Assembly: GCA_905178155.1 (NCBI GenBank)
Contig: CAJINV010000001.1
Coordinates: 5,650,724 to 5,714,723, forward strand
Reading direction: 5' to 3'
Length of the DNA stretch: 64,000 bases
Source: Amoebophrya sp. A120
Lineage: Eukaryota; Sar; Dinophyceae; Syndiniales; Amoebophryaceae
Part shown: positions 54,001-64,000 of the stretch, one piece after another
How the letters are laid out: each line of letters opens with the position of its first letter
Position numbering within the stretch: position 1 is the stretch's first letter
Notes under the pieces: generated by a model
Told to the model about the DNA's origin: nothing
Seen by the model: the letters and a program-made list of their open reading frames with translations, nothing else
Database searches by the model: none
Made by a program: the position numbers and the translations under genes

Positions 54001-57000
54001 GTCCGGATTCTGGTCTGGCTTGAACGGAACTAAATCGCTCGGCGACATGGTGGAGACGAAAAAGTTTGGGTTTTTCCCGAAGATGTCCAGGTGCAGCAGC
54101 GTGTACCTCTTTTTCTTCGACTCCGCCAGCAGCCGCTTGTTCTCGGCCGCCCGCCCCTTGCAGTTGTCATCCGCCCACTGCGCCCGGCGCAGCGTCAAGA
54201 TCGGCGCCTCCGCATCCAGGCTCTCGCTGCCCAGGTCGGTGAAGCGGACGTGGGCCCAGATCTCGTCCGGAATGTCGTCCGCGTTCACTTGACTCAGCAC
54301 CAGCACGCCCTGCGGTCGCGTCTCCAGCAGCAGCGGCGGGTGCTTGGCCTTCGAGATTTCCCAGGACCGCTGCAGGAGCGACTCCGCGACGACCGGCGTG
54401 TTCAGCAGAGTGCTGCGGTGAACGATGCGCTGGCTCTTGGTCGACACCCCGCCGATCCAGTCCTTTTCATCTTTGAACCCACTGTAGATCCACGCCGGTT
54501 CGTCGTATGGCGTGAAGTAAACGTCTTCCGTGGCGGAGTAGGGGACGGCACAGTGTCCTGAGGAAAAGATGTGAAACCACGACACTGAGCATCGAGACAG
54601 TAAAGGCCTACCAAAATTATATCTTTTTGCTGACAGTAGACGGAGGTGTGACCCTCCACGAACATTTTTGCGCCGCACAACAGGACATGCGCGTCCAATT
54701 TTTTCATACGGTAGTACCAGTCTATGCGCTGCTGCAATCTTCGTCGTCGTGCTTGTGTGTTGCATCACTTGATTCCAAAAAAAAACTGCAAGCAGCCAAA
54801 GTCGCGTATGCATCACATGGCTTCAACATCTTTTTCCGCGGATACACAGACCCCCTGCTGCGGGATCAGAACTTGAATGGCCCCCTGGTCGACACAATCT
54901 TCCAAAGCGGCGCCACCGTCGCCGCCGCCCAGATCGCTGAACCGCTCCGCGAGCCCGTTGTAGACCGATTTCAAGTAGCCAATTGCGGTGGTGTCTCCGC
55001 GCGCCGCGGCGAGTGCCTGTCGGCGCCACATCAAATCCTGCGCGTCGAACTTTTCTCTTTCCTCGTCGGTCATCATCACGCGGGGCATCGCAGATTGCTT
55101 GGCCGTGATGCGCTTGAGCGCGGCCCGCGCAGGCTTCGTGGAGCGCTCCTGGTTGGTCGCGTAGGTGGCGAACGGGGTTTTCACGTAGCTGTCGCATCCC
55201 GGCGGCGTCCACAATCGCGCCGGGGACCAGGCCTGCTCGTACTCCCCGGGCGAAAGAAAGTGCTCCGGACGCCTCGCGTCCAAATCCATCCAACGCTTCA
55301 CCGTGTGCGGGAAAAAGTTGTTGCCGCTCATAGCGCTGGACGTCACGTAGGCGCCTGCGACCACCGTTCCGACTGCCACCCCAACCGCCGTCCCGAGGCA
55401 TACCACCGCGCCGACGGGATTCGCGCACAAAGCAAGTGCCGGCGCCGCCGGCCCCGCCAGAGCTGCCATAGAGCCCATGACAGTGCCGGCCGTGCTTATC
55501 GCGCCGCCGATACCCGAGAGTATGCCCAAGGATGTACCAACAGCGGCACCAACAACCGGAACCGCCGTAACACCGCCAAGTGCGGGGGCGATAACACCAG
55601 CAGCAGCACCCGCGATGGCCAGTCCCGAAACGCCAGCAACTGACTTCCCGAAAGTCCTGTGTTGAAGAATAGAAACTTTCGTCGATCTGAATTCGCTTTC
55701 GCAATTCCGCGAAGAACGCATCGTGCAGGCAGCACATGAAGATCTTTTTTACATCATTTCCTCGTCGTGTAGAAAGGGCAAAACCCAGCAAAAATCAAAA
55801 TCTACAAAAGCAGATCACTACCTTGCTGCACTGAAGCCGGCGCCTCCGTAATTTATCTTGTCAAGCTTGCGCCCCTCGACGCCCTCAACAGCGAGGGGCC
55901 GCTGCGGACCCGCGTGGACATCCAGCCGCAGGGCGCGGATTTCCTTTTCATCCACTTTGCCGAGTCTCTCCAGGTCCACTCCGAGCTTCTCGGTCAACGT
56001 CGTTTTGCAGGTTGACGTCACGTCTTTCAGCCTCTTCAAGTCCAAGGCTACTATGGGCTGGGGATACAGGTATCGTGGGTCCCGCAGGTCGGGGCGTTCC
56101 TTGATGCCCACGAAGGGAGCCGCCGCCTCCGGTCGCAGCTGCAAGACCGTACCGCCACCATACGCACCGTTTTGGACAGTAAGATCCCTTTTCAGCTCTT
56201 CGTTGCAGGACGCGCCCGCCAACCACTTGTCTTCATCCCCGCCGTCGTCTCCTCTCGTGTTCATCTCAACGAAAGAAGCTGCCTTGCTGTTTTTTTCTTC
56301 TTCCTTGGGCGCTTGTGCATAGAGAGCGCAAAGTTTCTGGATCAGACTGGAGGGCTATGGAATTGCACAACTCCCCTTTCCCCGTATTCGACGGGATGAA
56401 CCGCAACACAAGCAGTAGCACAAACGTGGCTTCCGTGTGACGTTGTATCCACGCCCCGATTGTCATTTTCCATGACATCGAATGAAGGGAAGTTGAGTCA
56501 TGCAGTCTCATAACGGCGGTTGATCCGGCGACAGTCCACGTATAAAATTCGCGTTTGGCCCCGATACCCCACCCGCGGCAAAATCATGATCCGGTATCCA
56601 CCTGAAAATTTCCAAGGCCTTCTTTTTGTTTTTGCACTCTCATAAGGATATTAGCCAACAGTCATGCAGTCTGATGTTTCAAACACCATACAACCTTTCT
56701 TTTTTTATCGCAGTATTCAGCACAAGTACTTGTTGTTTTTTTCGAAGTCCGCTTTTTTGTAGTCATCGCGGTCCGTGACGCCCTCCTTCGCGGGAAAGAC
56801 CGTCTCGGGTACGAGGCGAAAATGGGGCTTGTCGTGGTCCCAGAGCAGCGCGATCGCCGGAAACATGAACCATTTCCCCCCGTCGAACTTGCCCGTCGAA
56901 CTACCTCCCACCGGGTATTTATCCCCATACCGCACGCCTTTGTAGTCGTAGTGTTCCGGCAGGAGCAAACACTGTTTGACACACTCCACATCACTCTCGA

Positions 57001-59065
57001 TCTTGACTTCCCGCTTCTCGATTTCGAAAGTTTTTTCGTCCCGCTTAATCTCCAAGCACATGCACTTCTCCTTCTCCCAATCGCGCAAAACCACGCCCTC
57101 CAAAATTGCCGGCGGAATGAGGTCGATCTGGTTCCGCCGCCACTGCTGCGTGTTCTTGTCCACGCCGCGAGGGTTCCACCCCGGGTAGATGACCGACTCC
57201 CTTCTGCCGTGCGTGCCATCTACTTCCTTGGGCCTCCGCGGTACATACACCGGCATGTACACCTTGTGGTCGCACTTCGGGGGCGCGTCGACGGCCCCGC
57301 CCTTGGGAAAGGGCTGGTCGTAAACCGCCTCGAACATCTCGTTGGTGGCAAAAAAAAAGGCGCCCGCCGGCTCCTTTCCCTTGCCCTCCGCATCCTCCTC
57401 CACCGGGGGCAGAAAGGGGCTCAGCAACGCGTTCTCCACACTACCCTCGTCCGGCTGCGGGTGCGCGCCCAAGTGCTTCTCCGCCAGCGTGGGCGCCTGG
57501 GTCGTCGTCGTCGTCTCTGATTCGCCGAAAACCTGGATGAGTTGAAGGTAGACCTCGTGCATCATAATTCACAAGAACAGCTCCTACATCTACACGCCGG
57601 GGACGGCCGCGTTTGTCATAGCTATAACAACAACTTGGAGCCAACAAAATTTGTTTAGTACTAACAAATTTCATACCGCGGAGAAAAGGCCCCACTGAAC
57701 TTCCAGCAAGGAGGAGCCAGCCGTTACTCTCGGCGTGGCCCCGGACGGAATAGCGCCCCCGATCTTCTTTTTTTTTCTCGTGGTTCCTGCTTCATTTGCA
57801 TTGGTCGCTGCTGTGTCATCTCCACCCGCGTCTGACAAGAACTGCGCCCCGAATGCGTTTTCGGCGTTCATGTTGATTTTACTTCGCGGCGCGCCAGGCC
57901 CGAGCTCTAGGCTGGAAAAAGATCGCGGTTCTCTGGTCGTGCCACTGAATAAAGTGCTGTCAAATTTATGACGGTCCTCGTTGGTTCCCGAACTCTCGCT
58001 GTGCCTCCTGGACACATAAATAACAAACCAGAAGGCCACGAGCGCGACGGCAACAACAGCGGGCAAGCGGCTGCTCTTGCGATGCGGCGCGACGTCCGAT
58101 TGCGTTTCTTGCTTCTTGTTTTCCAGCGTGCACTCGTTAGTACCTGCGACATGACTGCGAGAAATTATGGGCCACCGGTGAAACAACCGCCACTCGCGTA
58201 ATCTCCTCGCTGTACACCGAGCGGTCCGGCGTGTGATCCGGCGGCACTGCCGCACGGGCCAGAATCGCTTCAAACAACCGCACCTACTGCTTGCTGTTCT
58301 TGAAAAATCCCCGCCCTTGATGTCCCTGCTCCCACGCCCCGTGTCTCGCCCGGACGTGATTTTGACTTGCTTGTTGCCTTTTTCAAACCAGGCGGGTTCG
58401 TCTTCACATTCCGTCTCGGTCTCTGACGTTGTGCGACTGCGCAAACGGGCCGAGGAACTTGATGAGCTTGTATTTCCGGGCTCGAGGGGAAATAATTCCG
58501 GCTGGATGTCGGCCGTGCTCCCCGACTCTGGGTCGTCCCGGCGCACCGCTTCCCGCTTCCCCCGGCGGCGCCCCTCTGGGTAAAATAAAGGATCATGATC
58601 ATTCACAACACCAAAGTGGAGGTGATCCTCCTCACCATTGGCCTCCGTGCCGCCCGTTTCCCCCGTCCCGCCCACGGACATCCCGGACCTGTCCAGGGCA
58701 TTGCTGTCCCCCTCGCGCCGCAGTCGTCCTTCTTCAGAGAGGTCGTACGCGGCCGAATTGTGAACTGATCCCCAATATGTTGGCTCCTGCCCCGCAACAC
58801 CCCCGCTGTTGAGTCTGCTAGTACCTCCTGATGCAGCTGTCCTTGTCCTCGCACCATCGTGGTCGTCCCGACGACCCTCCGCGGCGAGCAGACGCGAGGC
58901 CTGCAGGACGGACTCGAGCTCCTCATCCTGCAAGGCAGTCGGATCTTCCAGAAGGTCCTCCTGCTCGGCCCCGTCTTCGGGGGTGCCGGGACTGGAATCA
59001 TCAGCGCAAAAGAAACACCCAACTTGCGGCGTTTCCGGGGATCCAACCGGTTTTTTCTTGGTCAT
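48014..59065 (-). CDS. Giant ~3,114-aa membrane protein, unknown family
   Basis: Ten exons: 57677-59065, 56730-57553, 55822-56286, 54817-55656, 54653-54738, 53713-54557, 52140-53507, 50991-51902, 49371-50855 and 48014-49144. All introns are GT-AG, about 75-180 nt, and every phase agrees. The first ~330 residues are acidic and disordered; one membrane helix follows at about 334-353 (RLPAVVAVALVAFWFVIYVS). Later blocks resemble each other weakly: IPDEIWAHVRFTD, VPSEIFEAVSFYD and IPPAILEGVVLRDW; and IQVLIPQQGVCVSAE against IKILNPPRSGVCMD. Exon 4 holds a ~100-residue Gly/Ala stretch with repeated GxxxG (VSGLAIAGAAAGVIAPALGG). Exon 7 is Lys/Glu-rich. The C-terminus is a (GKGKDGKG)n tail. I do not recognise the family; a surface or vacuolar protein is likely. 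Confidence 0.72.
48336..48660. repeat. 108-bp tandem repeat in the Gly/Lys tail
   Basis: CCCTCGCCAGTGGGTGGCGG recurs at about 48336, 48444 and 48552, a 108-bp (36-aa) period. On the coding strand each unit contains DGTGKGDTPPPTGEGKGK. Around it, up to about 48960, shorter GKGKDGK units are repeated. Confidence 0.85.
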
Positions 59066-59324
59066 ACCCGCCAGTGGCCATGGTGGTGCAGCTCTGGCTT
59101 TTCCTCACGTGGACGTCGTCCCCGCGACATTTGGTCATTTGCGCAACTCAACCGCCGCAACCATCCCCGACGGCAAAAGGGCGGAAGCTAGCTTTAGTAC
59201 CAAACGCGAGCGTGGCAGTTCTCCATTAATATCAACAGAAGTCGCGAGCAACATACAAGAGGCATTGATTCAAGGCATAGGTTGGTACTTATTCTGCGCA
59301 CCACCCACTCCGGTTTCTCTCCTC

Positions 59325-59612
59325 TCACGCAGAGAAAAGAATTAAAGTGAAAAATCTCTGTACGTACCTGCTCCGCAAAAAAGTTTTTACCCTAGGAGGT
59401 AAACAGAAGCTCCTGAATAAACAAATCAATTTGCAGCACTCTCGCTTGACCTCTCGCTCATCGAGACGCTGCACTGCAGAGCGTAGAACCGGCCTGGGAC
59501 CCAGAGAGTCATGGCAAAAATAAAAATCGCATGTTCGCGAACCGCCCAAGCCTGCTACTATTGCAAGCACTGCAACCAGTACAAGGACTTGAAGGATGCC
59601 GTTTGCTTTCAT
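59325..59612 (-). CDS. Possible small protein with N-terminal hydrophobic helix
   Basis: A 95-aa ORF from ATG 59612 opens with a Lys then a strong hydrophobic run (ILQVLVLVAVLAIVAGLGG), like a signal peptide or anchor, followed by a Cys/Arg-rich stretch. There is no recognised domain. It lies between the giant-protein start and the mitochondrial-type gene. It could instead be an exon of a longer gene or chance. Confidence 0.3.
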   Translation of the reverse strand: MKANGILQVLVLVAVLAIVAGLGGSRTCDFYFCHDSLGPRPVLRSAVQRLDEREVKRECCKLICLFRSFCLPPRVKTFLRSRYVQRFFTLILFSA

Positions 59613-59729
59613 TTTTAAAGAAACCGAAAATTTGTTTTACGTGCACAATGAATGATTCGTCGTTCGTGTGTGTTTCTCTTTCTTCGTCGACAAGAGGCAC
59701 TCCTAACTTCTCACGCAGAGGACTTCTGT

Positions 59730-60485
59730 TCAGTAGTCATCCCACCGGTTTGCGTGCTGCTTGTGAAACATGTCCATCCGACGCTGCTTCAGCTTCCGGG
59801 TGTTCAGAAAGAACAACTCCATCGGTCGGCAGAGCACATTGGGAAGAAACATGTGTTTCGCGTTGCACGGGGGCGGAGCCATCTCGGGGTCTGCGGCGTA
59901 CATCCGGTGCTTCTTCAGGTAGTTCAGTTCGTCCTATGAGAGTGCACAAGTCCCCCATATGCAATCATTTGTATTGCAGGTAAAGCACTACAAACACCGC
60001 CACACCTGGAGCCTGTGCATGGCAAATTCATGCGCCTAGTGTAGTACTGTTTGGGCAGCTTCCGGAATCTGTCATGCATAGTAGTGACGCAAGGGCGCAA
60101 TTCGATTTGAGATTTTGCATGAGAAATGAGAACGAGGGGAAATTGTGCACTTTCATACGTCCAACCAGTACTGTTCCCCGACCGGGGACAGCCGGTACCG
60201 TTCGTGCCACCAACTGTTTTGAAACGTCGCGCGCCCGCCCACCGGCCCCTCCGGCCACATCTTGTGCCGGGACTGCGGGTACTTCATGTTTCCAAAGTAG
60301 TCGCGCGGCATGTAGTCCAGCGCCCACGCCTCCCAATGCTGCGAGGGCGAAGTAAAAGACGTTTTAACCTGTCTCGTTGCCGCTGTTCTACTTTTCCCCT
60401 GCATCACTGTACTCATCGACCTCGACATTAGACTGGCCCCGGTGCAATGGCTCGGAGGGACCGATATTATCGAGTGAAGATTCAT
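59730..60485 (-). CDS. Small, probably mitochondrial protein, unknown
   Basis: Two exons, 60159-60485 and 59730-59933, joined in phase by a GT-AG intron; 176 aa from the ATG chosen (alternative ATG at 60596). The N-terminus is rich in Ser, Arg and Met and lacks acids (MSRSMSTVMQGKSRTAATRQ region), like a mitochondrial presequence. The mature part is Trp/Tyr/Pro/Arg-rich: HWEAWALDYMPRDYFGNMKY, FQNSWWHERYRLSPVGEQYW, DELNYLKKHRMYAADPEM and a basic C-terminus ending NRWDDY. The look is that of a respiratory-complex or ATP-synthase accessory subunit, but I cannot name it. Confidence 0.7.
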
Positions 60486-62509
60486 CTGCGTTGACTTCTC
60501 ATTCGCACGCGCGGTACTTGATGCAGATCCTCCCGGCAGATGGATCCAATCCCAGAGACTGGGCAGCTGAGAGGTCACAGATGATACTACCGTCATTATT
60601 GCATTCCATTGAGATGTTTTATCTCCAGACACATCAGAAAGAATGAAACACTTTTAGCTTCATGTCATCTTCCAACACACTACTTCACGTGAACGTCCTC
60701 GATCTATGATATTCTGCACGAGCCTTCTCGCCGAGCTTCATGATTCGAATTCCGAGTGCGCCATGCTTGCCCAACGGGACGATTCTTCTTTTTGGCGACT
60801 TTCAGTGGAAAGAACCGATAGATGTCTACGAAGCGAAACGACGAGAGAAGAGACGATGGGCGATTGAGTCTTACGAAACGATGACGACGACGAAAAAGAA
60901 GCATGCCTCGTTCAGTTCCCCTGCTAAATTCTTCCAAAACCCGAGGCCGAGAAAAACACGTTTCTAGCTGTGCAAGTCAAGATTGGGCTTGAATAGGGTT
61001 CCAGCCTCGATTCCCCCGCTCTTGCAGGATTCCTGCCTCTTTGATTTTTTCTATGCTTCCAGGGTCTTTCTAAAGCAGTGACTGAGTTTCATGTTTGGTA
61101 CTTTTCATCTTGGTGTCTGTTGTCGTGTCTTCGATTTTTTTTTTCAATACCTTCCCGATCTGATTTTGCATCAAAGTCGGTAGTTGTTTCTCTTGTCTAC
61201 CACTACCCACTCGATATGTGGAAAATTTATGGAATTTCATTTTCTAGTGTTGGGTACGTAACAAGGTCAGTTGTACTACAACTGGAGGGAAAATTTTTGT
61301 TGTACCCGGTTACAAAGTGTCCTATCTTTCGTTTCCTTTTCCATGATGCTGTGTTGTTTTGTGTTGTGCTTCTTCTACTATTTTTATTCTCTAGTGATAT
61401 CCTAATTTTCTTCTTTCCACTTCTGCTTTCGATTCACTGCTACTCGTATGCTATATCATTATGTTTGTCAGAAGATTCCAAACATCTTACAAGTCGTTTT
61501 CTCGAAATTCATACCAAAACAATAAGTGTGTACATTTTGTGTTGAACTATTTCAATCTAAGAGTTACAACGTGTTTTTCGTGGTGACGGATTCCTCTATG
61601 CAAAAATTTGATACAATGACGATTGACGGATATCTTCTTGTTCTGTGTTGAAAACTTTCGAAACTTCTCATTTTTTACTCATGCAGTGATCACACCACTC
61701 CCCCGGTGCATCTGCACAACCGGAGCGCGGGTGACTCTACCCATTGAAAGTCAATATGAAAAAAATCTAATTGCCACATTGCATTTTTACGAGAAAAATA
61801 GTAAAATTCACTTTTCGTTTCTCAGAGGTGAGTAGAACGGATAAGCATATGTTGAAGGCGTGTAAGTTGTACTCGTATAGCGTAAAATTCTTGTTTCGTT
61901 GCTTTTTGCCGCCTCGTTTTCATCAAACAAATCAAGTTGTACGAATCTTTATCATACTGGCCTAACTCGGTGTCATTAAGGGTTAAAAAATATATCGCAA
62001 TAGACAACGTGCGAAAACAGGAGTCGCACTGGCGTCTCCCGATCTCGACTTCATAGTCAGCATGCATCAAGTCAAAAATTTTCTAGAAATCTTTATCTTG
62101 GTGCCCTAGAAAGTCTTCCTGGTTGTATTTTTCCCAAAAGGTTTTTTATAGTTTCTTCCCGAAGAAAATTACTCTATCCCCTCCCAGCTCTTTGTCGCAT
62201 AATTTTAAGTTGCAAAAATTCTGCCGATAAGAAGTCTGAGTTTGAGTCTCTGTTATAAAAATCAATTTTGGATTTCACGCCTTTTCGATTTAGTATCGTT
62301 TGTTAATGTCAGCTTTTGCTCGCTTTCTTTGCGAAAGCGAATAACAAAACCGACTTCAATCATAAACAATTTCTACCACGTCAAGGTTAAACAATCTCAG
62401 AGAATTCTACAAATACTTTGTTTCGTACCTTATTTCATATTTTCCGATAAATTTTCGACTCAATTCCAATCATTTTACTTTCGAAAGCCTACTGCTCCCC
62501 TCCAAGTCT
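60486..62509. other. About 2 kb T-rich region without supported genes
   Basis: The plus strand is strongly T-rich from about 61080 to 62520. ORFs such as 61078-61545 translate to Phe/Leu/Ser-rich low-complexity sequence and are not credible. No RNA gene or repeat is recognised. Confidence 0.5.
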
Positions 62510-62983
62510 TCACTGTTCCTCCACGGATCCCTGCCGGCTTTCAGAGTTCCGGCGGACCAGGATGTTATCCGGCCCGCCAACGATCGCCGTGATGCCGAGT
62601 TCCGACGCTCGCCGCGACCCGTTGTCGTTGTTGATCTCCTGCAGCAGGTCTTGCAAACTGCCGCTCGCCGTGCCGCCGCTGGTGTGGAACACGATGGTGG
62701 AGTTCGTGGCGACGATGGTAGTCGTGTTCTGCCCGTTGTTCATCTCCCCCGACGGGGAATTCGGCGAGCGGATCGCGGTGATCTGGTTCGCGTCGCACAA
62801 GGTCGTTTGCAAGTTGATACCCGCCGGCGTAATCATGCCCGCCGGCGTGCCCACCACCACGTTGGATTCGGGCGCGGTCACCACAGAGGACGGCTTGCTG
62901 GACGGCTTGCTGGTCGAGGAGACAATCTCGTTCTGATGTTCCTTCTTACTTGCTGTGTGTTCCACAACGACATAATTCGACGA
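62510..62983 (-). CDS. Partial CDS: last exon of an unknown gene
   Basis: An open frame of 158 codons ends at the stop at 62510-62512 and runs unbroken to an element terminus at 62985. It encodes NYVVVEHTASKKEH, SSKPSSVVTAPESNVVVGTP, TTTIVATNSTIVFHTSGGTA and LGITAIVGGPDNILVRRNSE. GC-rich third positions contrast with the T-rich flank. No family recognised. The upstream part of the gene should lie beyond the element but is not seen. Confidence 0.5.
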   Translation of the reverse strand, partial: SSNYVVVEHTASKKEHQNEIVSSTSKPSSKPSSVVTAPESNVVVGTPAGMITPAGINLQTTLCDANQITAIRSPNSPSGEMNNGQNTTTIVATNSTIVFHTSGGTASGSLQDLLQEINNDNGSRRASELGITAIVGGPDNILVRRNSESRQGSVEEQ

Positions 62984-62984
62984 C

Positions 62985-63035
62985 TATCATGAGGAAAAAT
63001 CTCCCCCCCCCATATCGAAAAGACAGAAACACAAA
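62985..63035. mobile_element. Single terminus of a family A TIR element
   Basis: TATCATGAGGAAAAATCTCC, then CCCCCCCCATATCGAAAAG, matches the family A terminus (28621, 42122), preceded by a possible 5-bp duplication ACGAC (62980-62984). The opposite terminus is not found in the remaining ~1 kb, so the element is truncated, diverged or larger than the window. Confidence 0.65.
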
Positions 63036-63079
63036 AAAAAACAATTTATTTGATACCTCAAATCAGATGTAGTTTTTTT

Positions 63080-63480
63080 GATCAAGATATCAGCCGCGTT
63101 TTAGTTTCTTTGGTGCGGATATCAACCGGGCGCGGGAGAAAGTGGCACTTGGGCAAGATATCAAGCGGGTTTGGGTTTCCTGGGGCCACCGTAGCACGCG
63201 GATTCCGCTTTTTTTCAAAAGTGCGGCACTTTTTTGAATCAAAGACAATCAATCGCGGCGGCACGGCCGTCCTTTGGGATGTCCCTACGTTGCGAATCCG
63301 CATGGTACGGCCTCCCCGCAAGAACCGCCAAAAGGCGCCGGGCCTCGGCCGCAGCATAGCACCGGGATTCGGGTCCCCCGCCGGCCCCAGGGAGGCCGTA
63401 GCATGCGGGTTCGGGCGCGCTTTTTTTTTGAGACCCTGACGCCCTGAGACCCAAACCAGCGAAACACGACGGCAGCGTGG
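63080..63480. repeat. Degenerate dispersed repeats
   Basis: GATATCA followed by (A/G)CCG or AGCGGG recurs at about 63085, 63117 and 63158, and (C)CGTAGCA-CGGG/CGGATTC motifs recur at about 63190, 63345 and 63400. They look like decayed tandem units next to the 19-bp array. Confidence 0.5.
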
Positions 63481-63549
63481 TTTTCTTGTGTTTAGAATGA
63501 CGCAAAATAAATACTCATAGCATCGCGATTTCGATTTCTCTTGTTTTTT

Positions 63550-64000
63550 GGGGGATCCGCCTTTTCCACGGGGATCCGCCCGTTCCCCGGGGATCCGCCT
63601 GTTACTCGGGGATCCGCCCGCTCCCCGGGGATCCGCCTTCGCCCAGGGGATCCGCCCGTTCCCCGGGGATCCGCCTTCGCCCAGGGGATCCGCCCCTTCC
63701 CCGGGGAACCGCCTTCGCTCAGGGGATCCGCCCGCTCCCCGGGGATCCGCCTTCGCGCAGGGGATCCGCCCGGTCCCAGGGGATCCGCCCGTTCCCCGGG
63801 GATCCGCCTTCGCTCAGGGGATCCGCCCGTTCCCCGGGGATCCGCCTGCGCGCAGGGGATCCGCCCGCTCCCCGGGGATCCGCCTTCGCCCAGGGGGTCC
63901 GCCCGGTCCCAGGGGATCCGCCCCTTCCCCGGGGATCCGCCTTCGCTCAGGGGATCCGCCCGTTCCCCGGGGATCCGCCTTCGCTCAGGGGATCCGCCCG
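63550..64000. repeat. 19-bp tandem array with a BamHI site in almost every unit
   Basis: About 23 units of GGGGATCCGCC plus eight variable bases, running to the window edge. Two unit types roughly alternate: one with CGTTCCCC or CGCTCCCC and one with TTCGCTCA or TTCGCCCA. The core GGATCC is conserved in all but a few units. GC-rich minisatellite; it may continue beyond the window. Confidence 0.92.

Noticed and set aside
58233-58583. 116-aa plus-strand ORF opposite exon 1 of the giant gene
   Set aside because: Antisense shadow; the minus frame continues unbroken for 463 codons and splices in phase.
61078-61545. 155-aa plus-strand ORF
   Set aside because: Phe/Leu/Ser low-complexity product from T-rich DNA with no splice or domain evidence.
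1-64000. Dinoflagellate spliced-leader genes, tRNA or rRNA genes, CRISPR arrays
   Set aside because: I looked for the conserved leader core, tRNA B-box patterns and regular spacer repeats by eye and found none; the only regular array is the 19-bp minisatellite.

Overview
The window is nuclear DNA of a protist. Most genes are broken by short GT-AG introns of about 65-175 nt. The recognisable proteins are eukaryotic: ATG7, GRASP, PRP18, AP-3 beta, an SR-type RRM protein, a ZC2HC1 zinc-finger protein and PARP/PARG-like enzymes. Every confident gene lies on the minus strand, which recalls the one-way gene arrays of dinoflagellates. Five introns are TIR-bearing insertions that start TAT, end ATA and are flanked by a 5-bp target duplication. 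None of the five can be spliced as GT-AG, GC-AG or AT-AC. That combination matches what has been reported for the syndinian dinoflagellate parasite Amoebophrya. The assignment is inference; no rRNA or other taxonomic marker was seen.

Layout, all genes minus unless stated. 0.3-2.8 kb: ATG7. 3.5-6.3 kb: GRASP, with possible 5' exons up to 6.7 kb. 7.0-9.6 kb: an enlarged intronless PRP18. 10.3-17.1 kb: a tandem array of four intronless paralogues of an unrecognised ~400-aa family; one copy is broken and a second has lost its acidic tail to a stop codon. 18.1-19.8 kb: a four-helix membrane protein. 20.7-24.7 kb: AP-3 beta. 25.4-27.5 kb: a secreted protein with two copies of a Cys-containing domain. 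28.5-29.7 kb: an SR-type RRM protein with two transposon-derived introns.

30.6-36.6 kb is an ADP-ribosylation cluster: a PARG-like macrodomain hydrolase, then two PARP-like transferases, one with H-Y-I and one with H-Y-E. N-terminal lipidation motifs or membrane segments suggest that all three act at membranes. 37.7-40.8 kb: a ZC2HC1-like protein. 41.5-47.0 kb: a 1,141-aa membrane-anchored ectoprotein gene carrying three transposon-derived introns. 48.0-59.1 kb: a ten-exon gene for a ~3,114-aa membrane protein with internal similar blocks, a glycine-zipper hydrophobic stretch and a Gly/Lys repeat tail. 59.7-60.5 kb: a small, probably mitochondrial protein. 60.5-62.5 kb is T-rich and apparently empty. 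62.5-63.0 kb holds an exon ending at another element terminus. The window ends in dispersed repeats and a 19-bp BamHI-site tandem array.

Several genes serve the endomembrane system (ATG7, GRASP, AP-3 beta), but nothing suggests co-regulation. The strongest leads are the non-canonical transposon-derived introns, the lineage-specific tandem family and the membrane-linked ADP-ribose writer/eraser cluster. Exon models were built by hand from reading frame, splice phase and family knowledge; every multi-exon model marked resolved keeps frame across all its junctions.
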